Shown piece by piece: positions 21,266-30,848 of a stretch of DNA of 64,000 nt (the stretch's first letter is position 1; each line of letters opens with the position of its first letter). Under the pieces are notes generated by a model. It ran no database searches and was not told where the DNA came from. It saw nothing but the letters and a program-made list of their open reading frames with translations. Origin of the DNA: Psychrobacter glacincola (GTDB lineage Bacteria > Pseudomonadota > Gammaproteobacteria > Pseudomonadales > Moraxellaceae). The DNA is taken from the NCBI RefSeq assembly GCF_904846075.1, contig NZ_CAJGZH010000003.1, forward strand, positions 496,001 to 560,000. Direction: 5' to 3'. Position numbers and translations under genes: made by a program.

Positions 21266-21751
21266 TCACGTATCTGCTATAAAAGCACCTTTGAACCATT
21301 GTGGTTGATTTTCTACATTTTGACCACTGGTCTTAAGATGATTACCTACCGTATCATAAGCGATGACATCGAACCGGCAGTCATAATCCTCATACTCAGG
21401 ATGCTGTTGCAAAAAATATTGCGCCGTTTTAATCACTTTACGTTGTTTGCTTGCCGTCACGCTCAGTGCAGCACCACCAAAACCTGAACGCTGCCGTTGA
21501 CGCACTTCGATAAATACCAATGTCAACCATGCTGAACCTGTCTCCAGCATAATCAAATCCAGCTCACCCACTTTGGGCTGCTGCCAATTTTGGGCAATCA
21601 AAATCAATCCTTGCGATTGTAAAAACTCACACGCCTGCTGCTCGAACAGACTGCCTTGGCGCTGCTTTGGTGAAGTGAGGTTCAAAGGTTTATGACTGCA
21701 CATAAGGTCGATAGGTCTGGTTAACATTTCAGAATTATCATAGCACATCAT
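21266..21751 (-). CDS. yraN: YraN-family (UPF0102) nuclease-fold protein
   Basis: Residues about 35-130 have the UPF0102 pattern: GSLFEQQACEFLQSQG, then VGELDLIMLE and LVFIEVRQRQRSGFGGA, the Asp and Glu-x-(Arg/Lys) arrangement of endonuclease-like folds, then RKVIKTAQYFL. The cellular role of this family is not well defined. Several in-frame ATGs occur in the first 17 codons and none has a clear Shine-Dalgarno, so the start is uncertain. It lies between dolP and the divergent rsmI, a conserved neighbourhood. Confidence 0.82.
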   Translation of the reverse strand: MMCYDNSEMLTRPIDLMCSHKPLNLTSPKQRQGSLFEQQACEFLQSQGLILIAQNWQQPKVGELDLIMLETGSAWLTLVFIEVRQRQRSGFGGAALSVTASKQRKVIKTAQYFLQQHPEYEDYDCRFDVIAYDTVGNHLKTSGQNVENQPQWFKGAFIADT

Positions 21752-21886
21752 GCTAAACTAGCCACTTTCGCGTGCAGATGCTGGTATGGTGTTTTATGCT
21801 TTGCTTAAGTTCTATTTTTGACCAGTTTTGTCAGTCAGCGCGCCACATTATATTTTAATTCCCGCTTTTAATACTCCGAGGTTTTC

Positions 21887-22855
21887 ATGTCTAGCCCTAC
21901 CGCGATGCCAGCTTGTCTATATATCGTTGCCACGCCAATTGGCAATATGAGCGATATGACGCCGCATGCCATTGATGTTTTGAAGCAAGTCGCCATCATT
22001 GCCTGTGAAGACACCCGTACCTCAGGCAAGCTATTGTCGCATTTTGGCATTGATACCAAAGGCAGTAAAGCCGACGACGAAAAAGAGTCAGAAGCTCCCA
22101 ACACTAAAAATAATACCGATAATAACGTGACAGACGCTGATATCGCGACCAAGCAAAAAGGTCATAACAAGCTTTGGGCATACCATGAGCACAATAGTGC
22201 CATTCAAACACCCAAAATTATCGAGATGATCGAGCAAGGTCATTCGGTTGCTTTGATTAGTGATGCTGGTACGCCACTCATCAGTGATCCAGGTTATCAA
22301 CTGGTACAGGCCGCTCATGTCGCTGGCGTTAGAGTCTCTCCTATCATTGGTGCCTCTGCTGCCATTGCCGCACTGTCAGTCGCAGGATTGCCCTCAGACC
22401 GCTTTAGCTTTATCGGGTTTTTACCCGCCAAAACCCACGGTCGCCAAAAGCAATTAGCAGCATTAAACTCACGTACTGAAACGTTGATATTTTATGAAGC
22501 GCCGCATCGTATTATCGCCAGTTTAGAAGACATGGCGACTATATTTGGCGCAGATCGTGAAGTCACTTTTTGCCGTGAATTGACCAAAACTTTTGAGACT
22601 GTCCATAAAAGCATTCTTGGGGATTTGGTGGAATTTGTCAAAGCTGATGACAATCAACAGCGCGGTGAGATAGTCGTGGTCGTCGCAGGCGTGAATGTGG
22701 CGCAGGATGCGGATGACATCAGTATTCATGATAAATTATTACAGCGCTTGCTTGAGGACTTATCGGTTAAAAAAGCCGCTGCATTGGGCGCTGATATCAC
22801 TGGCGTCAAAAAGAATGCGCTATATCAGCGCTTACTTGAGCTACAAGCTGAATAA
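21887..22855 (+). CDS. rsmI: 16S rRNA (cytidine-1402-2'-O)-methyltransferase
   Basis: RsmI methylates the ribose of C1402 in 16S rRNA. The tetrapyrrole-methylase fold is marked by LYIVATPIGNMSDMTPHAI, ACEDTRTSGKLL, SVALISDAGTPLISDPGY, LPSDRFSFIGFLPAK and FYEAPHRI. Between GID and LWAYHEHN an acidic, Asn-rich insert of about 40 residues replaces a short loop. That insert looks lineage-specific and is probably surface-exposed. The gene diverges from yraN and is closely followed by the PfkB-family kinase. Confidence 0.94.
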   Translation: MSSPTAMPACLYIVATPIGNMSDMTPHAIDVLKQVAIIACEDTRTSGKLLSHFGIDTKGSKADDEKESEAPNTKNNTDNNVTDADIATKQKGHNKLWAYHEHNSAIQTPKIIEMIEQGHSVALISDAGTPLISDPGYQLVQAAHVAGVRVSPIIGASAAIAALSVAGLPSDRFSFIGFLPAKTHGRQKQLAALNSRTETLIFYEAPHRIIASLEDMATIFGADREVTFCRELTKTFETVHKSILGDLVEFVKADDNQQRGEIVVVVAGVNVAQDADDISIHDKLLQRLLEDLSVKKAAALGADITGVKKNALYQRLLELQAE

Positions 22856-22909
22856 TTTTTGGATATTAATATTAAAGATAGTTATAAAACCATTGAGGAG
22901 AAGTGAGCA

Positions 22910-23929
22910 ATGTACAATGTAATGGCGATAGGCAACGCATTGGTTGACCATGAATATGTATTGTCAGATGCGGCGCTAGAAGAGACTGATTTGACCAAAG
23001 GCAATATGACGCTGGCAGGTATCGACGAGCAACAGCAATTGTTGGCGTATTTTAAACTGGCAGAAATTGCACCATCAAAGCAGGCTGGTGGTGGCTCAGC
23101 GGCTAATACGATGTATACCTTTGCCAGTTTAGGCGGCAAGCCATTTTATGCCTGCCGCGTCGGTGACGATCAACAAGGCGAGTTTTACCTAAAAGACTTA
23201 CATGAAGCAGGCGTTGCAACTTCAGAAAAGTCTATCCATGCAGGCGGAGTAACGGGTTCATGTGTGGTCGCAGTCACCGAAGATGGCGAGCGCACCATGC
23301 AAACTTATCTCGGCACTTCAAGCGAAATCACCGCAGAAAATGTCGATTTTGATGCGCTGACACAAGCTGACTGGTTATATATAGAAGGCTACTTGGCCAT
23401 GACTGAGAGTATTCAGCCTGCCATGACTCAGTTGCGTCACCAAGCAGGGATTCATTCTGCAAAAATTGCCGTAAGTTTTGCTGATCCTGCCGTGGTGAAA
23501 TTTGCTAAAGACGGTTTACTCAATATGCTGGGCAATAAAGTGGCAGTGATATTCTGTAATAGTGAGGAAGCCAAACTCTTTACGGACAAAAAACAAGTCA
23601 AGGCAGCCGCACGCGCACTGCTTGAGTATTGCCAGACGGCAGTCGTCACTGATGGTGCCAATGGTGCAACGATCGCCCATAAAGCTGATGATAAATCAGA
23701 GATTGAGATTTATGAAGTTGCTACACCAATCGTTACTAATGTCATTGATACCAACGGTGCCGGTGATAATTATGCAGGAGCATTTTTATACGCGTTGTCG
23801 CAGCACTATAGCTTGCCTGAATGTGGTCGTCTTGCCAGCGAAGTGGCGGCGCAGGTGATTCAACAGTTTGGACCACGGTTAGCCTCACAAGATTATAGAG
23901 ATATTGCAAAGCGTGTACTATCTGCTTAG
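22910..23929 (+). CDS. PfkB-family carbohydrate/nucleoside kinase (adenosine-kinase-like)
   Basis: The 339-residue protein has both PfkB signatures: the N-terminal QAGGGSAANTMYTFASLGGK with the neighbouring CRVGDDQQGEFY, and the C-terminal anion hole and catalytic Asp in DTNGAGDNYAGAFLYAL. The overall layout, with AVTEDGERTMQTYLG and YIEGYLAM, is that of the adenosine kinase branch, so adenosine, guanosine or inosine are plausible substrates, but sugars cannot be excluded. GAGGAG precedes the ATG. It is probably co-transcribed with rsmI and is followed by a strong terminator. Confidence 0.85.
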   Translation: MYNVMAIGNALVDHEYVLSDAALEETDLTKGNMTLAGIDEQQQLLAYFKLAEIAPSKQAGGGSAANTMYTFASLGGKPFYACRVGDDQQGEFYLKDLHEAGVATSEKSIHAGGVTGSCVVAVTEDGERTMQTYLGTSSEITAENVDFDALTQADWLYIEGYLAMTESIQPAMTQLRHQAGIHSAKIAVSFADPAVVKFAKDGLLNMLGNKVAVIFCNSEEAKLFTDKKQVKAAARALLEYCQTAVVTDGANGATIAHKADDKSEIEIYEVATPIVTNVIDTNGAGDNYAGAFLYALSQHYSLPECGRLASEVAAQVIQQFGPRLASQDYRDIAKRVLSA

Positions 23930-23956
23930 CTTATAAAAATCTGTCATTGCCGATAA

Positions 23957-23994
23957 TAAAAAAGCCCATATCAATCGATATGGGCTTTTTTTAT
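23957..23994. terminator. Bidirectional terminator between the PfkB kinase and metY
   Basis: AAAAGCCCATATC and GATATGGGCTTTT form a perfect stem with loop AATC, with A and T runs on the two sides, between convergent genes. Confidence 0.93.
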
Positions 23995-24055
23995 TGTTAA
24001 TCATGAGACAAATTATTCAGTTCACATTGCTCAGTTCAATAGAAAGCGTTTAATA

Positions 24056-25378
24056 CTAAGCCGAGGCTAATGCTTGCGCAAGATCCGCTTTGATATCTTC
24101 GATGTGCTCGATACCAATTGATAGACGTACCATATCAGTACTGACGCCTGCATTTTCGAGCTCTTGCTCATTGAGCTGGCGATGCGTGGTCGTCGCTGGA
24201 TGACAGGCTAGTGATTTGGCATCACCGATATTGACCAAACGAGTAATCAATTGCAGCGCATCGATAAAGCGAGCGCCAGCTTCCAAGCCACCTTTTACCC
24301 CAAAGGTCAAAATAGCAGATGGCGTACCTTTCATGTACTTCTTAGCAAGCTCATGCTCAGGATGATCTGGCAAACCCGCATACTTTACCCAAGCAACCTT
24401 GTCATGGTCACGCAGATATTCCGCAACGGCTTGCGCGTTCTGTACATGGCGCTCCATACGTAGACTCAATGTCTCCATACCCTGCAAAATACCAAAAGCA
24501 TTGAGCGGGCTAAGTGCCGCGCCAGTATTACGCAGCGGTGCCACACGAGCACGAGCGATAAAGGCTGCTGCACCGACATCTTTGACAAAGTTCACACCGT
24601 GATAACTATGATCTGGCGTGTTCAATAAGGGAAAACGCTCAGGATAGTCGCCCCATGCGAATTTACCACTATCGACAATCGCCCCACCAATCGACGTACC
24701 CGTACCACTCATATATTTGGTCAATGAATGAATCACGATATCCGCACCAAACTCAAACGGACGACATAACGCCGGCGTGGCAACCGTACTATCAATCACC
24801 ACTGGCACACCATATTCATGTGCGATATCACTCAGCGCTTGAATATCAACGATGTTACCCAATGGATTACCGATACTTTCGGCAAAGACCATTTTGGTTT
24901 TGTCATCAATCAAATCACGAATCGCCTCAGGGTTTTTGTGGTCAAAGAAGCGGACTTCGATACCTTGACGCGGCAATGCATGGGCAAACAAATTATAAGT
25001 ACCGCCATACAAGGTCGACACAGCAACGATATTATCGCCCGCTTCACAGATGGTTTGAATCGCATAAGTGATGGCAGCCATGCCAGATGCTACGGCAAGG
25101 GCACCGATACCACCTTCGAGCGCCGCGACGCGCTCCTCCAATACGGCATTGGTCGGGTTCATGATACGGGTATAAATATTGCCTGCAACTTTTAGATCAA
25201 ACAAATCAGCACCATGCTGAGTGTTATCAAAAGCATACGAGCTGGTGTGATAAATCGGCACTGCGACCGCTTTAGTCGTTGGCTCAACGCTATAACCAGC
25301 GTGAATCGCCAAGGTCTCAAGACGTTGAGGAGTCGCTGATTTTTGGGCTGTTTGCTGGGCTGCTTGTTCGTCACTCAT
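24056..25378 (-). CDS. metY: O-acetylhomoserine sulfhydrylase
   Basis: MetY makes homocysteine from O-acetylhomoserine and sulfide, using PLP. The 440-residue chain shows RLETLAIHAGYSVEPTTKAV, VPIYHTSSYAF, YTRIMNPTNAVLEERVAALE, SGMAAITYAIQTI and STLYGGTYNLFAH. The Schiff-base Lys is in IHSLTKYMSGTGTSIGGAI. The length and the YHGVNFVKD region favour MetY over cystathionine gamma-synthase. Two adjacent ATGs exist; the second (25378) has better spacing from AAGGA. It is flanked by terminators on both sides, so it is monocistronic. No SAM riboswitch was recognised upstream. Confidence 0.92.
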   Translation of the reverse strand: MSDEQAAQQTAQKSATPQRLETLAIHAGYSVEPTTKAVAVPIYHTSSYAFDNTQHGADLFDLKVAGNIYTRIMNPTNAVLEERVAALEGGIGALAVASGMAAITYAIQTICEAGDNIVAVSTLYGGTYNLFAHALPRQGIEVRFFDHKNPEAIRDLIDDKTKMVFAESIGNPLGNIVDIQALSDIAHEYGVPVVIDSTVATPALCRPFEFGADIVIHSLTKYMSGTGTSIGGAIVDSGKFAWGDYPERFPLLNTPDHSYHGVNFVKDVGAAAFIARARVAPLRNTGAALSPLNAFGILQGMETLSLRMERHVQNAQAVAEYLRDHDKVAWVKYAGLPDHPEHELAKKYMKGTPSAILTFGVKGGLEAGARFIDALQLITRLVNIGDAKSLACHPATTTHRQLNEQELENAGVSTDMVRLSIGIEHIEDIKADLAQALASA

Positions 25379-25498
25379 CATATATTCCTTTATTTCGATA
25401 AAAGTTATTAATCAATACATGACTAATCAACAAATTATTAATCAACAATATGTCACTGAAAATTCAGCTAAAAAACAATCTACCAAATCATAGCAATA

Positions 25499-25531
25499 AA
25501 AAAAGCCAAGTTCATCAAAACTTGGCTTTTT
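25499..25531 (-). terminator. Terminator after nfuA
   Basis: AAAAAGCCAAGTT and AACTTGGCTTTTT pair with a 6-base loop, 50 bases beyond the nfuA stop. A and T runs on both sides allow either direction, but only nfuA ends here. Confidence 0.9.
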
Positions 25532-25584
25532 AATTAAAATAACTCTTCAGACATTACTTAACGCTTTGGCTTTTACTGAGATTT

Positions 25585-26268
25585 CTATTTATAGTAAGCG
25601 TTTTCGGTACGGGTATGATCGGTTTCATCAATGACTTGGGTCAGCTCTGGAATTTGTTGTTTCAGCTGCACTTCAACGCCTTGACGTAAGGTCATGTCAA
25701 CGGCTGAACAGCCTTGGCAACCACCACCAAACTTCAATACCGCAGTCAGCCCAACGCCTTCTTCATCAATCAGTTCAAGCAACTGTACGTCGCCACCATG
25801 CGCCGCCAAGCCGGGATTAATCTCTGACTGCAATACGTAGTTGATACGCTCTTCGACACTGGCATCCGCACCCACTTTAGGCACTTTAGAATTTGGTGCA
25901 CGGAAGGTCAGCTGACCACCAAAACGGTCTTTATTATAGTCAATCACCGCATCCTCTAAATAAGGAACAGACGCCGCTTCGATAAAGGCAGAAAAACTGT
26001 CATACGTAAAACGCAGGTCAGCGCTATCCTCTTCGCCCGGTTGGTTATAAGCCATACAGCACTCTGCACGCGGCGTACCTGGATGCTCAACGAAAATACG
26101 CACGCCGATACCATCGGTATCCTGCTTGGATAACAAGTCTGCTAAGTAGCTTTGGGCTGACTCAGTAATAGTAATATTGCTCTTTGCTACAGTTTGCTCA
26201 GTATCTAGCGCTGATTCATAGTCTGCTGACTGGTCTAGTTGGCTCTCAGCTTGGTTGTGCTCACTCAT
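25585..26268 (-). CDS. nfuA: Fe-S cluster carrier protein NfuA
   Basis: NfuA receives and delivers [4Fe-4S] clusters. The 227-residue product has the two-domain gammaproteobacterial layout: an A-type-like N-terminal domain (about 30-130, with [19 protein letters not shown]) and a C-terminal Nfu domain (about 140-215) carrying the cluster-binding CxxC in [18 protein letters not shown]. The N-terminal 30 residues are a polar, Gln/Asp/Ser-rich extension. AGGAC precedes the ATG. It is followed by its own terminator. The start at 26268 is acceptable, though a later one cannot be excluded. Confidence 0.95.
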   Translation of the reverse strand: MSEHNQAESQLDQSADYESALDTEQTVAKSNITITESAQSYLADLLSKQDTDGIGVRIFVEHPGTPRAECCMAYNQPGEEDSADLRFTYDSFSAFIEAASVPYLEDAVIDYNKDRFGGQLTFRAPNSKVPKVGADASVEERINYVLQSEINPGLAAHGGDVQLLELIDEEGVGLTAVLKFGGGCQGCSAVDMTLRQGVEVQLKQQIPELTQVIDETDHTRTENAYYK

Positions 26269-26796
26269 AATATGTCCTATGCGTTATGACACAAACGCTA
26301 TATCTGTCATGGCTACTGTGTCGTGAATTTAAAATTAGGTAGCGGGTATAAGTTATGCGGGTTATCAATCATTACGGTCTGTTGTCTTAAAATACGGACT
26401 GCCGTTGTTATAACATTTTGCTCAATTTATAGCAGCTATTATAACGTACTCAGACGACAATTCCGACTGCGCTACTGTGAATTAAACCAAAATGCTCACA
26501 AATGACTGCTATCGGTTTTATCAATGCGTTATTAACAATGACGAAATAGACACGACAAATAGCGCTTATCTAATGATTGCTATATCCCCTACTATATAAA
26601 GACAGCTACTGTGATTATCAAGCACCTAGAACACTAACTAACCACCTACTTTTTTCCGAATGCTACGGCATGTCTAACACTGTGTGAGACCATACAACCA
26701 AAGCACTTATCATGCTTGCTATTTTCTAGCGCTAGTTTTAGATCTATTTACAAGGTAAAGTGTATTGTCCTAAATATCTTCTTATAGGTTTACTTA
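26269..26796. other. AT-rich intergenic region, no gene seen
   Basis: This 528-base stretch upstream of nfuA has no reading frame with a plausible start and ribosome-binding site, no tRNA and no strong terminator. It presumably carries the nfuA promoter at its left end, but no clear -35/-10 pair was picked out. Confidence 0.5.
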
Positions 26797-27089
26797 TTGA
26801 TTATTATATTAGGCATTCTTGTTGCCCTTATTATAGTCGTCGTGCTTTTAGTACCGGAGGGTGTTGACTATACCAAAGCTGTAAAAGAAATTATGTCTCG
26901 CTATATCAAAATTCATGTAGCGTTGGTATTTTTCGTAATCCATTACTCCAGTTGATATTCTTTTATATTGACTATAGAGATCGTTTAGATATCGAAGAAA
27001 AGAGGATGTTCAAACGTTATTTTATAACGCAATTTTTTAGCATCTTCATATTTATTACTATAATTTTCATTGTTAAACGTTACATTTAA
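26797..27089 (+). pseudogene. Small hydrophobic membrane-protein gene split by a one-base frameshift
   Basis: A TTG at 26797, eight bases after AGG, opens a frame reading MIIILGILVALIIVVVLLVP that stops at 26955. The -1 frame continues, giving NPLLQLIFFYIDYRDRLDI and a C-terminal hydrophobic segment ending IIFIVKRYI at 27089. Adding one T to the T5 run at about 26928-26936 would join the two into a protein of about 97 residues with three hydrophobic segments and a charged central loop. I do not recognise the family. It lies directly before the alpha/beta hydrolase at 27127. Either a decayed gene or a sequencing error. Confidence 0.45.
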
Positions 27090-27126
27090 GCTAGCAGAAA
27101 TTTCATATTTTAGTTGAATCAATCTT

Positions 27127-28086
27127 ATGATGACACAAACACTGAATCTAGTAACGACCAAAGACGACGAACAAGTAGCCGTTTGGAAGATTGTGGATAA
27201 TACAAAAAATAAAACAAAGAGCGATACTCCTACCACCAATACCTTTGTCATAAAATCGCAAAACATATTTTTGACGCACGGCACGTTTTCGGACAAACAA
27301 ACCTGTTTGAAAATCGCTGAGTATCTAGCCCGCCTCGGTCATCATTGCTACATCATGGAATGGCGCGGTCATGGCGCAAGCTCAATACCCAAAGAAAAAT
27401 TCAACTTCGAAACGGTTGCAACCTATGACTATGAAGCGACTTTTCGCTATCTTTTTGAGGAATTAAAACTCGACAATCTACATTGCGTCACCCATAGCGG
27501 CGGCGGAGTTGGTTTAACGATGTTTTTGATCCAGCATCCCTGCTATATCGATAAGATTAATAGTGCCAGCATGTTTGCTTGCCAAGCTTATGGCGCTGCA
27601 ATAAATCCGATAAATCATACTAAAATTCTTGTAGCAAAATTATTCACGCGGCTGGTTGGCTATATCCCTGCTAAAAAAATCAAGCTAGGGCCTTTTAATG
27701 AAAGCTATCATATGATGAACCAGTGGTACGACTGGAATCTACAAAAGAACTTTAACAGCAGTTTTCTTAAGCAACGTACATTTAATACAGCCAGCATGGA
27801 TACATTCGCCGCTGATGATGCACCTTTAGACTACCGGCAACAGATGCCAAAAATCACGATACCTATCTATGCTATCAGCGCAAAAGGCGACAATTTCATC
27901 TCCCCTACTCGTGGTTGTCAGCTATTTTTTGAACCCTTTAAAAACCCTGCCAATATTTTTCGAGAATACTCGCTCAGCCATGGGGATTTGGACGATTATA
28001 CGCACAGCCGCATTATGATCAGTCGTAACGCTGCCCACGAAATTTGGCCAACAGTTACCGCGTGGATTGAGCAGCATGCCCGTTAA
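27127..28086 (+). CDS. Alpha/beta hydrolase
   Basis: A 319-residue cytoplasmic-looking hydrolase. HGTFSDKQTCLKIAEYLARL follows the first strand, and YIMEWRGHGAS is the usual second-strand region. The nucleophile elbow reads CVTHSGGGVGL, a Thr-His-Ser-Gly-Gly elbow instead of the common GxSxG. The acid is probably Asp in ISAKGDNFISP and the His is in SLSHGDLDDY. There is no signal peptide. No strong Shine-Dalgarno precedes the two adjacent ATGs. The gene is followed by a 177-base gap and then nadM. Substrate unknown. Confidence 0.8.
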   Translation: MMTQTLNLVTTKDDEQVAVWKIVDNTKNKTKSDTPTTNTFVIKSQNIFLTHGTFSDKQTCLKIAEYLARLGHHCYIMEWRGHGASSIPKEKFNFETVATYDYEATFRYLFEELKLDNLHCVTHSGGGVGLTMFLIQHPCYIDKINSASMFACQAYGAAINPINHTKILVAKLFTRLVGYIPAKKIKLGPFNESYHMMNQWYDWNLQKNFNSSFLKQRTFNTASMDTFAADDAPLDYRQQMPKITIPIYAISAKGDNFISPTRGCQLFFEPFKNPANIFREYSLSHGDLDDYTHSRIMISRNAAHEIWPTVTAWIEQHAR

Positions 28087-28263
28087 AATAGCGGTGCGGT
28101 TGTAGCCTAACTACAGCATGGTACGGACTATAATCAGAAACCGCACACCTCTAAACATCTTTATACTTGTCAGCGAGTGATAGGCTGTGTCAGTATTGGC
28201 GTCATTACTTTTTACTCAATAAATTTTAACCAATGAAATATCCGTAGTAGGAAAGTGGCGTAT

Positions 28264-29313
28264 ATGAGCGAATCATCAGAGCAAAGTTCAGCTAAAGATA
28301 ATAAACACTATCGTTATTTGGTTTTTATCGGGCGTTTCCAGCCCTTCCATCGTGGACATAAAGCGGTCATTGACGAAGCATTGAAGCGTGCTGATAATGT
28401 CATTATGTTGATCGGCTCTGCTAACTTACCGCGTAGTTTACGCAATCCATTCAGCGTCGCTGAGCGTGCTGCCATGATTAAAGGCGCATATTCAGCAGCA
28501 GAAGCAGCACGTATTCACTGCGTTGCTCTAGATGATGCACTCTACAACGACACACGCTGGCTACAGTACGTGCAAGCAGGCGTGAAGTCTATCACTGGTG
28601 ATTTGCAAACTGATATCGGCTTGATTGGTCATTCCAAAGACAGCTCCTCATATTATTTATCACTATTCCCCAACTGGGCGTCCGTCTCAGTACCGAGCTA
28701 TCACAATCTATCCGCCACCCCAATTCGTGATAGCTATCTAATGGGTGCGACCCCGACTCCTGAACGCACGCCTGAATCGACGCGCAAGGTTTTGAATGAC
28801 TTCAAAAAAACAGACGAATATCAAAATCTGCACGAAGAAGCGGACTTTATTGATAAATATAAAAGACAGTGGGAATCAGCGCCTTATCCACCAACCTTTA
28901 TGACAGCAGATGCCCTGATTGTCCAGTCAGGACATATTCTATTGGTTGAGCGCCGCAGCATGCCAGGGCGCGGACTGTGGGCATTACCAGGCGGCTTTTT
29001 AAATCCAAAAGAGACCTTATTCGATGCCTGTATCCGTGAGCTACGTGAGGAGACTCGCCTAAAAGTCCCTGAGCCAGTATTGCGCGGCTCTTGTCATAGT
29101 CAGCATACCTTTGATGACCCATATCGCTCAGCACGTGGTCGTACAATTACTCAAGCCTTTTATTTTCAACTTAAAAATGACCCAAAAGGCTTGCCAAAAG
29201 TAAAAGGCGGCGATGATGCAGCCACAGCTTTTTGGCTACCACTCGCTGAGCTTGACGCCACCATGATGTTTGAAGACCATTATGCAATTATCACTAAAAT
29301 GGTTGGTTTATAG
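28264..29313 (+). CDS. nadM: Bifunctional NMN adenylyltransferase / Nudix hydrolase
   Basis: The N-terminal domain (about 15-180) is a nucleotidyltransferase with FIGRFQPFHRGHKAVIDEA (HxGH-type motif) and SATPIRDSY (ISSTxxR-type motif), adenylating NMN to NAD. The C-terminal domain (about 205-345) has a Nudix box starting GGFLNPKE and ending RELREETRL, for ADP-ribose hydrolysis. This fusion is the NadM-Nudix protein of Francisella, Acinetobacter and cyanobacteria. The ATG at 28264 is preferred over a GTG three codons earlier because of AGGAAAG spacing. It precedes nadV, the enzyme that makes its substrate. Confidence 0.93.
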   Translation: MSESSEQSSAKDNKHYRYLVFIGRFQPFHRGHKAVIDEALKRADNVIMLIGSANLPRSLRNPFSVAERAAMIKGAYSAAEAARIHCVALDDALYNDTRWLQYVQAGVKSITGDLQTDIGLIGHSKDSSSYYLSLFPNWASVSVPSYHNLSATPIRDSYLMGATPTPERTPESTRKVLNDFKKTDEYQNLHEEADFIDKYKRQWESAPYPPTFMTADALIVQSGHILLVERRSMPGRGLWALPGGFLNPKETLFDACIRELREETRLKVPEPVLRGSCHSQHTFDDPYRSARGRTITQAFYFQLKNDPKGLPKVKGGDDAATAFWLPLAELDATMMFEDHYAIITKMVGL

Positions 29314-29446
29314 AATTTTATCAGGCGATTATCCGATTTTTCATTAACAATTTTCCACGCCCAAGCTGATAGACAGCAAGGGCTAACCGCCGTAACTGTT
29401 CTTTCATTAACGCAGCTACGGCACCTCAAAGCAGAGGAGTTCTGTG

Positions 29447-30844
29447 ATGTATACCAGCAATTTAAACAATTTAATTCTAAATAGCGACAGCTACAAAACC
29501 TCACATTGGGTGCAATATCCAAAAGGTAGTGAGTATCTGTCCAGCTACATTGAGGCGCGTAAAGGTGACTACGATGTGGTGTTCTTTGGCTTGCAAGCCT
29601 TTATTAAAGAATATCTAAGCACGCCAATCACTCATCAAGACATTGATGAAGCCGAAATGGTCATTCAAGCACATGGTTTGACCTTTAACCGTGCTGGCTG
29701 GGAGCGTTTGGTTGATAAACATGGTGGTTATTTACCACTACGTATCGAAGCCATCCCTGAAGGTAGCATCGTGCCAGTATCCAATGTGGTCTGCCAAATT
29801 ATCAACACTGATCCTGAGTTTTATTGGCTGCCAAGCTATATCGAAACGGCGCTACTCCGTGCCATTTGGTATCCATCAACCGTCGCTAGTGTCTCGCATT
29901 ATTGCAAAGGCATTATTCGTCAGGCGTTAGAAAAATCTGCGGACAATACCGAATCGCTCACTTTTCGTTTGCACGATTTCGGCTCGCGCGGGGCATCTAG
30001 TCAAGAGTCTGTCGCGCTCGGCAGCTTAGCGCATTTAGTGAACTTTGCTGGAACCGATTCGATGACAGCGTTGGTGGCTGCCAGCCGCTGGTATCACATG
30101 GATAAGGACATGCCCGCGTTTTCTATTCCTGCCGCTGAGCATAGCACCATGACCGCGTGGGGTCGTGATGGCGAAACCGCTGCTTTTACCAATATGATTG
30201 AGCAGTTTGGCGGCGCTGGTAAAAGCTTCTCAGTGGTCTCTGACAGCTATGACTTATGGAACGCCATTGATAATATTTGGGGCGGCAGCCTAAAAGACGA
30301 CGTCAAAAATATGGGCGGGACTTTGGTTATCCGACCCGATAGTGGTGAGCCTGCCAAAGTGGTTCGCGAAGCCTTAGAGCGCTTGGCAGTAAAATTTGGA
30401 ACGACAATTAATAGTAAAGGCTATAAAGTGCTGCCTGATTATGTACGTGTCATCCAAGGGGATGGCATCAGCCCACAAAGCTTAACTAAGATCATTGATG
30501 TGGTCATGAAAGCAGGCTTTAGCGCAGATAATGTGACCTTTGGTATGGGCGGTGGTCTATTACAACAAGTCAACCGCGATACCATGAGCTGGGCGATGAA
30601 AGCCAGTGCTATCTCTATCGATGGCACATGGACAGACATCTATAAAGACCCGATTACCAGCCGCTCAAAACGCTCAAAGAAGGGACGTTTGGCGCTGGTC
30701 AAAAACAGCAATGGACAGCTAAAAACCATCAAGGCTGAAGACCTATCTGCAGACGCAGATAACCTACTGCGTGATATTTATGTCGATGGTAAATTATTAA
30801 TTGAAGACAATCTCACCACTATTCGGGAGCGTGCAGGATGGTAG
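29447..30844 (+). CDS. nadV: Nicotinamide phosphoribosyltransferase
   Basis: NadV converts nicotinamide and PRPP to NMN. The 465 residues match the bacterial/animal NAMPT type: NSDSYKTSHWVQYPKGSEY, EARKGDYDVVFFGLQAF, HDFGSRGASSQESVALG, the conserved catalytic-site segment FSIPAAEHSTMTAWG, VIRPDSGEP, and GDGISPQSL with FGMGGGLLQQVNRDTMSWA. Start at the ATG with GAGGAG seven bases upstream, not the overlapping GTG. With nadM it forms the two-step nicotinamide-to-NAD salvage route that bypasses nicotinate. The next gene begins four bases after its stop. Confidence 0.95.
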   Translation: MYTSNLNNLILNSDSYKTSHWVQYPKGSEYLSSYIEARKGDYDVVFFGLQAFIKEYLSTPITHQDIDEAEMVIQAHGLTFNRAGWERLVDKHGGYLPLRIEAIPEGSIVPVSNVVCQIINTDPEFYWLPSYIETALLRAIWYPSTVASVSHYCKGIIRQALEKSADNTESLTFRLHDFGSRGASSQESVALGSLAHLVNFAGTDSMTALVAASRWYHMDKDMPAFSIPAAEHSTMTAWGRDGETAAFTNMIEQFGGAGKSFSVVSDSYDLWNAIDNIWGGSLKDDVKNMGGTLVIRPDSGEPAKVVREALERLAVKFGTTINSKGYKVLPDYVRVIQGDGISPQSLTKIIDVVMKAGFSADNVTFGMGGGLLQQVNRDTMSWAMKASAISIDGTWTDIYKDPITSRSKRSKKGRLALVKNSNGQLKTIKAEDLSADADNLLRDIYVDGKLLIEDNLTTIRERAGW

Positions 30845-30848
30845 CAAT

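Noticed and set aside
26985..27296. 103-codon minus-strand frame over the hydrolase start
   Set aside because: It overlaps the start of the hydrolase gene and the better-supported plus-strand membrane frame, with no recognisable content.
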